5,488 bases of DNA, taken from assembly GCA_035277545.1 (NCBI GenBank), contig DATEKI010000221.1, positions 1 to 5,488 of the forward strand, given 5' to 3'. A program made the translations under genes and the position numbers. Of the stretch, positions 1 to 5,488 are shown piece by piece; positions within the stretch are counted from its first letter, which is position 1; each line of letters opens with the position of its first letter. Source of the DNA: 66-474 sp035277545. GTDB taxonomy: Bacteria > Pseudomonadota > Gammaproteobacteria > Xanthomonadales > Rhodanobacteraceae. The notes under the pieces are model-generated. The model did no database searches and was not told the DNA's origin. It worked only from the letters and a program-made list of their open reading frames with translations.

Positions 1-122
1 GCGCGGAGCCTGCTCCAGAGTTGTGCGGGTAGATGGCGAGGGCTAGTCTGCCCGGACACGCGCCGGTGATGCGAGAGGCGCGTCGCACGAGCGATGACGG
101 TGCCAGACCACGGATATGCCGC
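1..122. other. Upstream region of copA, no identifiable feature
   Basis: These 122 bases precede the chosen copA start. Plus-strand frames run in from the left edge and stop at 32 (TAG), 46 (TAG) and 69 (TGA). Any of these could be the tail of an upstream gene, but the 9-22 codons seen match nothing I recognise, including a CopL-type protein. I find no convincing -35/-10 pair or copper-box palindrome. The promoter is therefore either further upstream, with copA inside a longer operon, or not visible by eye. Confidence 0.4.
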
Positions 123-1898
123 ATGAACGGGAAACTCAACCATGGTTGCGATGGATTGCCGGTTCTGTCGCGCCGCCGCTTCGTGCAAGGGCTGGCGCTG
201 GGCGGCAGCGCCGCGTTCCTCGGCGGGTTCGTCAGACCGGCGTGGGCCTTGCAAAGCCTGGGCGAGCCGGGCGTATTGGGCGGCACCGACTTTGCGCTGG
301 AGGTCGGCGAGACGCAGGTGAACTTCACCGGCAAGGCGCGCCACGCGACCACGGTCAATGGTTCGCTGCCGGGGCCGTTGCTGCGTTGGCGCGAGGGCAC
401 CGCGGTCACCTTGCGCGTCACCAACCGGCTGCCCGTGCCTACCTCGATCCACTGGCATGGCATTCTCTTGCCGTTCGGCATGGATGGCGTGCCGGGCATC
501 AGTTTTCCAGGCATCGCGCCGGGCGAAACGTTCGTTTATCGCTTCCCGGTACGCCAGAGCGGCACCTACTGGTATCACGCACATTCCGGCTTCGAGGAAC
601 AGACGGGACTGTACGGCGCGCTGGTGATCGACCCGGCGCGACCGGACCGCATTCGTGCCGGGCGGGACTATGTGGTGATGCTCAACGACTGGACCGACGA
701 GGATCCGCGCGCCTTGTTCGCGCATCTCAAGAAGCAGAGCGACTACTACAACCGCGGTGAATTGACCGCGCGCGACTTCTTTGCCGACGTCGCGCGCGTC
801 GGCCTGAAGCAGGCGCTGGCAGAGCGCAGGATGTGGAACGAGATGCGCATGAGTCCGCGTGATCTCGTCGATGTTACCGGCGCCACCTACACCTATCTCA
901 TGAACGGCGCCACGCCCGCCGGCAACTGGACCGGCCTGTTCAAGCCTGGCGAGCGCGTGCGCCTGCGTTTCATCAACGGCTCTTCGAACAGCTTCTTCGA
1001 CGTCCGGATTCCAGGCTTGAAGCTCAGTGTGGTCGCGGCCGATGGGCAGGATGTCGAGCCGGTCGAGGTGGACGAGTTCCGGATCGCGACGGCGGAGGTC
1101 TATGACGTGATCGTGCGGCCGCAGGAAGACCGCGCCTTCACGATCTTCGCGCAATCGATGAGCCGCGACGGTTATGCGCGCGGCACGCTGGCGCCGCGAC
1201 GGGGAATGGAAGCCGAAGTGCCGCGGCTCGATCCGCTGCCGTTGTTGTCGATGACCGACATGATGGGTGCGATGACCCACGACACCCATGCGATGGGCGG
1301 CATCGATCACGAATCGATGCCGGGCATGGACATGGGCAGTCACGACAGGCACGACGGCATGGGAGAAATGCCCGAAGTGCACCACGCCCGCAGTGAATAC
1401 GACAATCCAGATGTTGACATGCGCGTCGACACGCCGCGCACCAACCTCGATGACCCCGGGGTCGGCCTGCGCGACAACGGCCGCCGGGTGCTGACCTATG
1501 CCGACCTCCACACGATAGGCGGTTCGCTGTATCCCGGGCAGCCGACGACGCGCGAGATCGAGCTGCACCTGACCGGCAACATGCACCGCTTCACGTGGGG
1601 TTTCGACGGCCTGAAGTTCTCGCAAGCCAAGCCTGTCCATTTTCGCTACGGCGAGCACCTGCGCCTGGTGCTGGTCAACGACACGATGATGACCCACCCG
1701 ATCCACCTGCACGGGATGTGGAGCGAACTGGAATCGCCTGGGCAGGCGTTCCAGGTCCGCAAGCACACCATCAGCGTGCAGCCCGCGCAGCGCATCACCT
1801 ATCGCGTGAAAGCCGACGCATTGGGACGTTGGGCCTACCATTGCCACCTGCTGTACCACATGGAAGCGGGCATGTTCCGCGAAGTGGTGGTGTCGTGA
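123..1898 (+). CDS. copA: CopA family multicopper oxidase, copper resistance, Tat-exported
   Basis: Periplasmic multicopper oxidase of the CopA copper-resistance family, known to bind copper and oxidise Cu(I) to the less toxic Cu(II). From the ATG at 123 it is 591 aa, close to the usual length of about 600. A twin-arginine signal is visible (S16-R-R-R-F20-V-Q, hydrophobic stretch, likely cleavage after A40-W-A42). All four copper-ligand motifs of the cupredoxin domains are present: HWHG at 110, HAHS at 152, HPIHLHG at 525, and HCH at 573-575 followed by H579 and M584. C574 with its flanking His and M584 supply the type 1 site. A 45-residue stretch at 377-421 holds 10 Met and 7 His, the degenerate equivalent of the Met-rich copper-binding repeats of Pseudomonas CopA. 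In-frame ATGs at 33 and 69 would add 30 or 18 residues before the Tat signal. I prefer 123 because it leaves a normal Tat n-region, although its ribosome site is weak (GGA at 112-114). The stop overlaps the copB start by four bases. Confidence 0.95.
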   Translation: MNGKLNHGCDGLPVLSRRRFVQGLALGGSAAFLGGFVRPAWALQSLGEPGVLGGTDFALEVGETQVNFTGKARHATTVNGSLPGPLLRWREGTAVTLRVTNRLPVPTSIHWHGILLPFGMDGVPGISFPGIAPGETFVYRFPVRQSGTYWYHAHSGFEEQTGLYGALVIDPARPDRIRAGRDYVVMLNDWTDEDPRALFAHLKKQSDYYNRGELTARDFFADVARVGLKQALAERRMWNEMRMSPRDLVDVTGATYTYLMNGATPAGNWTGLFKPGERVRLRFINGSSNSFFDVRIPGLKLSVVAADGQDVEPVEVDEFRIATAEVYDVIVRPQEDRAFTIFAQSMSRDGYARGTLAPRRGMEAEVPRLDPLPLLSMTDMMGAMTHDTHAMGGIDHESMPGMDMGSHDRHDGMGEMPEVHHARSEYDNPDVDMRVDTPRTNLDDPGVGLRDNGRRVLTYADLHTIGGSLYPGQPTTREIELHLTGNMHRFTWGFDGLKFSQAKPVHFRYGEHLRLVLVNDTMMTHPIHLHGMWSELESPGQAFQVRKHTISVQPAQRITYRVKADALGRWAYHCHLLYHMEAGMFREVVVS

Positions 1899-2866
1899 GC
1901 GCGAGAAGGAACGTGGCCGTGGTGGCATGCACGCTGACTTTCGCCGCCACCGCGGCGGTCGCATCACCGACCATGGCGCAAGACGGCATGCAGGGCATGA
2001 CCATGCAAGGCACGTCTGCACCGAAGCCCAAGCCGAAATCGAAACAGTTTCCCCACGGGGCGCACGGAAAAACCGGGGTGCCGCCCGCGCCTGCGTCGAG
2101 TGCTTCGGCCGCGCCAGCCACGCACGGCATGGATATGCAGTCGATGCAACATGCGGGCGCACCGACGCCTCCGCGGAGTCCGGATTACTCCGACGGTATC
2201 GGCTACGGGACCGTGATCGGCATGGACATGCGCGACGACGCACCGCTCGGCATGCTGCTGTTCGATCGGCTGGAGTATTTCGACGGCCGCGACGGCCATG
2301 GCGCGGCCTTCGATGCGCAGGCGTGGTACGGCAACGACAAGAACAAGCTGTGGCTGAAGGCCGAGGGTGAAACCGGGGCGGGGCGCCTGCAGGATTTGCG
2401 TGTCGAGGCGTTGTGGGATCGGCCGGTCAGCGCGTTCTGGGACATGCAGGCGGGCGTGCGCCACGATGCCGGCATCGGCCCCGCTCGCAACTGGGCAGCG
2501 TTCGGAATCCAGGGCCTCGCGCCGTACTGGTTCGAACTGCAAGCCACCGTCTATGTCGGCCCGTCAAGGCGCACGGCGTTCCGCTTCGAGTCGGAATACG
2601 AGCTGCTGCTGACGCAGCGATGGATCCTGCAGCCGCGCTTCGAGGCCAACCTGTACGGCCGCGGCGATCCGCAGCGCGGCACCGGTTCCGGCTTGTCGGA
2701 CGCAACACTCGGCCTGCGTTTGCGCTACGAATTCACCCGCCGGTTCGCGCCGTACCTCGGCGTCGAGTTCGAGCGGCGATTCGGTGAGACCGCCGCACTC
2801 GCGCGTTCGAAAGGCGAACCTGCGTTCGATTCACGTCTGGTCGCCGGCGTGCGGGTATGGTTCTGA
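1895..2866 (+). CDS. copB: CopB family copper resistance protein, outer-membrane beta-barrel
   Basis: CopB-type copper-resistance protein of the outer membrane, usual partner of CopA and thought to bind or sequester copper at the cell surface. From the GTG at 1895 it is 323 aa, the family's usual size. The frame is open further upstream to 1595, but that part only shadows copA. The GTG at 1895 gives a proper Sec signal (SARRN, then a hydrophobic run, cleavage after A23 or A28) and makes a GTGA overlap with the copA stop, suggesting translational coupling. GTGs at 1913, 1919 and 1922 sit behind a better purine run (GAGAAGGA, 1903-1910) but would remove the positive n-region. After the signal come Met-rich bits (MQGMTMQG, MDMQSMQH), a Lys/Pro-rich linker, then the conserved CopB core with alternating polar/aromatic beta strands. 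The protein ends in VRVWF; a terminal Phe is typical of outer-membrane barrels. The Met-rich segment is short compared with Pseudomonas CopB. Confidence 0.93.
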   Translation: MSARRNVAVVACTLTFAATAAVASPTMAQDGMQGMTMQGTSAPKPKPKSKQFPHGAHGKTGVPPAPASSASAAPATHGMDMQSMQHAGAPTPPRSPDYSDGIGYGTVIGMDMRDDAPLGMLLFDRLEYFDGRDGHGAAFDAQAWYGNDKNKLWLKAEGETGAGRLQDLRVEALWDRPVSAFWDMQAGVRHDAGIGPARNWAAFGIQGLAPYWFELQATVYVGPSRRTAFRFESEYELLLTQRWILQPRFEANLYGRGDPQRGTGSGLSDATLGLRLRYEFTRRFAPYLGVEFERRFGETAALARSKGEPAFDSRLVAGVRVWF

Positions 2867-2879
2867 CGACCTCGACGCG

Positions 2880-3134
2880 ATGGCCATGCGCGACGACACA
2901 ACGATCCTGCAATCCACCTTGACCTGTCCGCATTGCGGGCACCGCAGCATGGAAACCATGCCCGAAAACGCCTGCGTGTTCTTCCACGAATGCGCGGGGT
3001 GCGGTGCGGTGCTGCGTCCGAAGCAGGGTGACTGCTGCGTGTTCTGTTCCTACGGCGACGTGCCGTGCCCGCCGATGCAACGCCGGGGAACCTGTTGCGG
3101 GCAGCCACACGGCGTCACCGGCTTACCTCGGTGA
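2880..3134 (+). CDS. Small Cys-rich GDCCVxC-domain protein (zinc-ribbon-like)
   Basis: An 84-residue protein with 11 cysteines, very likely a member of the GDCCVxC family, which includes selenoprotein forms and is known from metal-resistance neighbourhoods; its biochemical role is not established. Visible pairs are CPHC (16-19), C32, CAGC (38-41), the signature GDCCVFC (50-56), C63 and CC (72-73). CPHC and CAGC resemble a zinc ribbon, while the CC and CxxC of the signature could be redox-active or bind a soft metal. No signal peptide or membrane segment is seen, so it is probably cytoplasmic. The first ATG is 2880, 13 bases after the copB stop; the ATG at 2886 is an alternative. Neither has a clear Shine-Dalgarno sequence. 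The frame opens earlier, at 2784, but that part lies inside copB. The 3' end overlaps the convergent propeller gene by 20 bases. All signature positions are Cys codons, with no in-frame TGA, so this is the non-seleno form. Confidence 0.85.
   Translation: MAMRDDTTILQSTLTCPHCGHRSMETMPENACVFFHECAGCGAVLRPKQGDCCVFCSYGDVPCPPMQRRGTCCGQPHGVTGLPR
3115..3134. terminator. Short inverted repeat at the convergent gene ends, possible bidirectional terminator
   Basis: TCACCG (3115-3120) and CGGTGA (3129-3134) form a six-base-pair stem with an eight-base loop. The arms contain the stop codons of the two convergent genes. No T-run follows on either strand, so it is not a standard intrinsic terminator. Part of the symmetry follows simply from two TGA stops facing each other. 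It may act as a weak or processing hairpin. Confidence 0.25.
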
Positions 3135-4131
3135 TTCGCAGCAGAGATTTCCCGTCCACATCGCGCAGCGGAAAGTACGCGCGATGCGTCTGCGCATCCA
3201 CGGCGACCGAATGCGCGTTGGGTCCGAGCCATCCTTCACCGAGCTTCTTCACCTCACGGCTTTGTACCCCGAAGAGCGAAACGACGCCGCTCTCGCTCGC
3301 GACGTAAAGCCATTTCGATTGATCGTCCCAGGCCAGCACGTCGGGATCGCCGCCGACCGCGAAGTTCGCGATGACGCGCTTTGTTCGCAGGTCGAACACC
3401 AGCAATTTGTCGTTGCCTTCGCAGGCGATGAAGGCCAGGCGATCGGCCGGCTTGATCAGCAGCCCGTGATTGCCTTTCGCGCCCGGCAGCGCGTACCGCG
3501 CAACGATCCTGGCCGAGACAGGATCGATTTCCACCAGCTCGTCGCGCGTCTGCACGTTGGCGAAGATGTGTCTTGAAACGGGGTCGTACTGGGTGTTGCC
3601 GACGTCGCCGCCGAGCGGAATCGTGGCGACGCGCTTCATCGTTGAGGCGTCGATGACCGTGTCGGTTTTGCCGTGTTCGTCCGAGACGAACAACTTGTCG
3701 ACGCCGGGCGCGTAGGCGATGCCATCCGGATACACGCCGGCCGGGGCGCGGGCGATCACTTTCAGGGTGCTCTCGTCGATCGCCACCAACTCATTGCTGC
3801 CCGTGGCCGACGCGTACACCCGGCCCAGGGCAGGTACCGCCAGCACGCCGTGCACGTGGCTGACACCGGGAATGGTTGCGACCACTTTCCCGTTTTGCGT
3901 GTCGAACACCACCACGGCGCTGTCGCCGAGGTGCGCGAGGAACAGCAGATGGCGTGCGGGGTCGAGGCTTGCGTAATCCCAACGGGTCGGCCGGCCCGGC
4001 AGGGGCACGTCCGCGACCGTTTTCAACGGCAAGTCGCCTGCGCTGCGGCTGCAGGCCGGCAGCGGCGCGATCGACAACACCGCAACGAGCAATAACGCGG
4101 AACAGCGATTGATGAAATCAGGGTTCTTCAT
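3115..4131 (-). CDS. YncE-like seven-bladed beta-propeller, probable lipoprotein
   Basis: A 338-aa exported beta-propeller of the YncE/YVTN-repeat type; no enzymatic activity can be assigned. The N-terminus is a signal sequence (residues 1-26). LPAC at 24-27 is a loose lipobox, so C27 may be lipidated; otherwise it is a Sec substrate. The body holds seven repeats spaced 42-43 residues apart, each starting from a polar residue followed by a hydrophobic strand: D52, H94, D136, N179, H222, D264, H307. Between these, strands such as AVVVFDTQNGKVVATIP and LLVFDLRTKRVIANF are typical of the YVTN family. The ATG at 4131 has a good ribosome site, GGGAGG five bases upstream, and overlaps the MFS stop by four bases (ATGA). 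It is the last gene of the minus-strand operon and converges on the GDCCVxC gene. Relatives are often labelled YncE family or cytochrome D1-like; no heme-binding CxxCH is present. A role as a periplasmic scaffold or ligand-binding partner of the transporter is inference. Confidence 0.85.
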   Translation of the reverse strand: MKNPDFINRCSALLLVAVLSIAPLPACSRSAGDLPLKTVADVPLPGRPTRWDYASLDPARHLLFLAHLGDSAVVVFDTQNGKVVATIPGVSHVHGVLAVPALGRVYASATGSNELVAIDESTLKVIARAPAGVYPDGIAYAPGVDKLFVSDEHGKTDTVIDASTMKRVATIPLGGDVGNTQYDPVSRHIFANVQTRDELVEIDPVSARIVARYALPGAKGNHGLLIKPADRLAFIACEGNDKLLVFDLRTKRVIANFAVGGDPDVLAWDDQSKWLYVASESGVVSLFGVQSREVKKLGEGWLGPNAHSVAVDAQTHRAYFPLRDVDGKSLLRITEVSR

Positions 4132-5384
4132 TGCAGCCTCCCGCTCCGGAACGTGCTGCCTTCTTCCGGCGGCCTGACATGCCGGAACTGCGCCAGCAGC
4201 AGGAGATCGTAGACGATCTTCAAGGCGCCGCAGAGAAGCAGCGGCAAGGCGAAATACGAAACGGCGAACAGCGCGCCCGTCAGTGCCGGACTCATCGCCG
4301 AAGCCAGGCTGCGCGGCACGGACGTGAAGCTCGCCGCCGCCGGACGCTCGGCTTCGGTCACCACGGCCATCACGTAGGACGAGCGTGTCGGCACGTCCAT
4401 CTGCGACAGCGCCGCGCGCACCAGCAGCAGCGCCAACGCGAGGACGAGGGTGGGTGAAATCGCGGCGAGCATCAGCGCGACGCTGGAGGGAATGTGCGTG
4501 AACACCATCGTGTTGATCAGGCCGATGCGCCGCGACAGGCGCGCCGCGACCGGGTAGGACAAGGCGGCAAGCAACCCGGTGCAGAAGAAGAATACGCCCG
4601 CTTCGGCCAGCGACAGGTGGAAGCGCTGGAACAGCCAGAGTGCGAGCAGGGATTGCACCACGAAACCGCCGGCGAAAGCGTCGAGGCTGAACAGCGCCGC
4701 GAGCTTCAACACGATCCCACGCGAAGGCCCGAGCGCCGGTGCGGGTTGCGCGTCCGGTGCGATGATGCGCTTCGGAAGACGTGCGTAGAGCACGCGTCCT
4801 GCCACGCCCAGCAGGGCGTAGAGAACGAACATGCCTTGCAGGGCCGTCAGTCGATCCAGTCCGAGCGTCACCAGAAGTCCGGGTGCGCCCGCGGCCAGCG
4901 CGCCCACTGCGCCAGCCAGTGCGCCGGCGAGGCTGTAACGCGCGAACATCCGGGTGCGGTCGACGGCGACGGCCTCATTCGCAAGCGCTGCATGTTCCAA
5001 CGGCACGAACACGCTGACGTTGCCGGCGGATGGGTTGATCGTTCCGGCGAACGCGATCGCGAGCAGGACCGCATAGTGGTGGAATGCGGCAAACGCGAGT
5101 CCAGTGAGGATCATCAAGCCCGCGGCGACCAGCAGGAGTTGCCGGTACCCGTAGCGTGCGCCCAGCAACCCTGCGGCGATCGTCAGGCAGGCCGAACCGA
5201 GCAGCGACGCCGTTGCCAGCACGCCGACTTCGAGCGGCGAAAATCCCAGGGCAAGCAGGTAAGCCGGCAGCAGGATCGCGACGAAGCTGTCGCCGAAGTC
5301 GCGCAGGGCGCGCGCGGCGTAGAGGCAGTTCGCCGGCGCGAGGGGTCGCTGTGATGGCCTGGTTGCCGCGTGCATGCCGCTCAC
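4128..5384 (-). CDS. MFS transporter, 12 predicted transmembrane helices, substrate unknown
   Basis: Inner-membrane major facilitator superfamily transporter of 418 aa, the normal length. About twelve hydrophobic segments can be read: six before residue 205, a polar Pro/Ala-rich loop at 205-225, and six after it. The loop between helices 2 and 3 (GARYGYRQ, 75-82) matches MFS motif A loosely, and the equivalent loop in the second half reads ARLSRRIG (281-288). Other notable patches are INPSAGNVSVFVPLE (116-130), DRTRMFARYS (142-151) and DVPTRSSYVMA (330-340); these look like family signatures, but I cannot tie them to a substrate. The GTG start at 5384 overlaps the stop of the upstream His-rich gene as GTGA. 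An ATG three codons in (5375) is the alternative, and neither has a strong ribosome site. It is followed by the propeller gene with an ATGA overlap. The context suggests export of a metal or a related toxic compound, but this is inference only. Confidence 0.88.
   Translation of the reverse strand: MSGMHAATRPSQRPLAPANCLYAARALRDFGDSFVAILLPAYLLALGFSPLEVGVLATASLLGSACLTIAAGLLGARYGYRQLLLVAAGLMILTGLAFAAFHHYAVLLAIAFAGTINPSAGNVSVFVPLEHAALANEAVAVDRTRMFARYSLAGALAGAVGALAAGAPGLLVTLGLDRLTALQGMFVLYALLGVAGRVLYARLPKRIIAPDAQPAPALGPSRGIVLKLAALFSLDAFAGGFVVQSLLALWLFQRFHLSLAEAGVFFFCTGLLAALSYPVAARLSRRIGLINTMVFTHIPSSVALMLAAISPTLVLALALLLVRAALSQMDVPTRSSYVMAVVTEAERPAAASFTSVPRSLASAMSPALTGALFAVSYFALPLLLCGALKIVYDLLLLAQFRHVRPPEEGSTFRSGRLQ
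4137..4142 (-). promoter_or_regulatory. Ribosome binding site of the propeller gene
   Basis: GGGAGG on the minus strand lies five bases before the ATG at 4131, inside the last codons of the MFS gene. It is the clearest Shine-Dalgarno sequence in the window and supports the 4131 start over any other. Confidence 0.7.
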
Positions 5385-5488
5385 CGGTGCTTGTGCTGGT
5401 GGTGGATGTCCGGGTAGTGGGGATGGCTGTGGGTCAGTGGCGCGTGCGTGTGCTCGTGGGTGTGCGGCTCGGTCCCGTCCCAGTCGAA
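5381..5488 (-). CDS. C-terminal end of a His-rich protein (partial, 5' end outside window)
   Basis: An open frame enters from the right edge on the minus strand and ends at TGA (5381-5383), giving 35 residues with no start codon among them except one CTG, so it is the tail of a longer gene. It reads FDWDGTEP, then a run of alternating histidines, with 11 His in the last 27 residues (HTHEHTH, THSHPHYPD, HHQHKHR). Such tails bind transition metals (Ni, Co, Zn, Cu) in metallochaperones and metal transporters. I do not recognise the parent protein. Two things support it being real: the frame is fully open, and its stop overlaps the MFS GTG start by four bases, the same arrangement as at the next junction of this operon. 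The composition could in principle be a chance reading of GTG-repeat-like DNA on the other strand. Confidence 0.7.
   Translation of the reverse strand, partial: FDWDGTEPHTHEHTHAPLTHSHPHYPDIHHQHKHR

Noticed and set aside
5..16. Small hairpin GGAGC/GCTCC near the left edge
   Set aside because: The loop would be only two bases and there is no T-run; chance symmetry in GC-rich DNA.
116..760. Plus-strand open frame of 214 codons inside copA
   Set aside because: Out-of-frame shadow of copA; Arg/Gly/Ala-rich without motifs.
1595..1894. N-terminal 100-codon extension of copB
   Set aside because: Overlaps the copper-ligand coding end of copA in another frame and carries no signal peptide. The GTG at 1895 gives a normal CopB.
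1964..2542. Minus-strand open frame of 192 codons
   Set aside because: Antisense to copB, Arg-rich, with no recognisable domain or ribosome site; copB in the other direction is a clear family match.
3004..3576. Plus-strand open frame of 190 codons running past the GDCCVxC gene
   Set aside because: Begins out of frame inside the GDCCVxC gene and continues antisense to the propeller, whose seven-fold repeat proves the minus strand is coding.
3115..4131. Cytochrome cd1-type heme protein
   Set aside because: Automatic labels of this sort arise from propeller similarity; no CxxCH heme-binding motif is present.
4494..5354. Long plus-strand open frame of 286 codons
   Set aside because: It is entirely antisense to the MFS gene. 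Its composition (Arg, Gln, Glu, His, Cys mixed without domains) is typical of an antisense reading in GC-rich DNA.

Overview
The window is GC-rich, with third codon positions mostly G or C and genes packed with 4-base overlaps. It looks like chromosomal or accessory DNA of a gamma- or betaproteobacterium. The copA-copB order and the protein style suggest a Xanthomonadales-type organism (Xanthomonas/Rhodanobacter/Luteimonas relatives). That placement is inference; there is no rRNA or other marker here. I see no tRNA, rRNA, CRISPR, insertion sequence or phage gene.

The left half (about 123-3134, plus strand) is a copper-resistance operon. A Tat-exported multicopper oxidase (copA) overlaps by four bases with copB, an outer-membrane beta-barrel protein with a Met/His-rich N-terminal part. 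A small cysteine-rich zinc-ribbon-like protein of the GDCCVxC type follows 13 bases later. Bases 1-122 lie upstream of copA and hold no feature I can name; no clear promoter or regulator site is visible.

The right half (3115-5488, minus strand) is a second, convergent operon, read from the right edge inward. It contains the His-rich C-terminal end of a gene that continues past the window, then a 12-helix major facilitator (MFS) transporter, then a probable lipoprotein or periplasmic seven-bladed YncE-like beta-propeller. Both junctions are 4-base stop/start overlaps (GTGA and ATGA), so the three genes are probably translated as a unit. The two operons meet tail to tail with a 20-base coding overlap, whose two stop codons lie in the arms of a short inverted repeat.

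Functionally, the plus-strand operon deals with periplasmic and outer-membrane copper. The minus-strand operon has no confident substrate. Its His-rich partner, the exporter-like MFS protein and the convergent copper genes make metal handling a reasonable but unproven guess. The best candidate for something undescribed is this His-rich/MFS/propeller trio. Within it, the propeller has seven repeats at a 42-43 residue period, each placing Asp, His or Asn at the same point.
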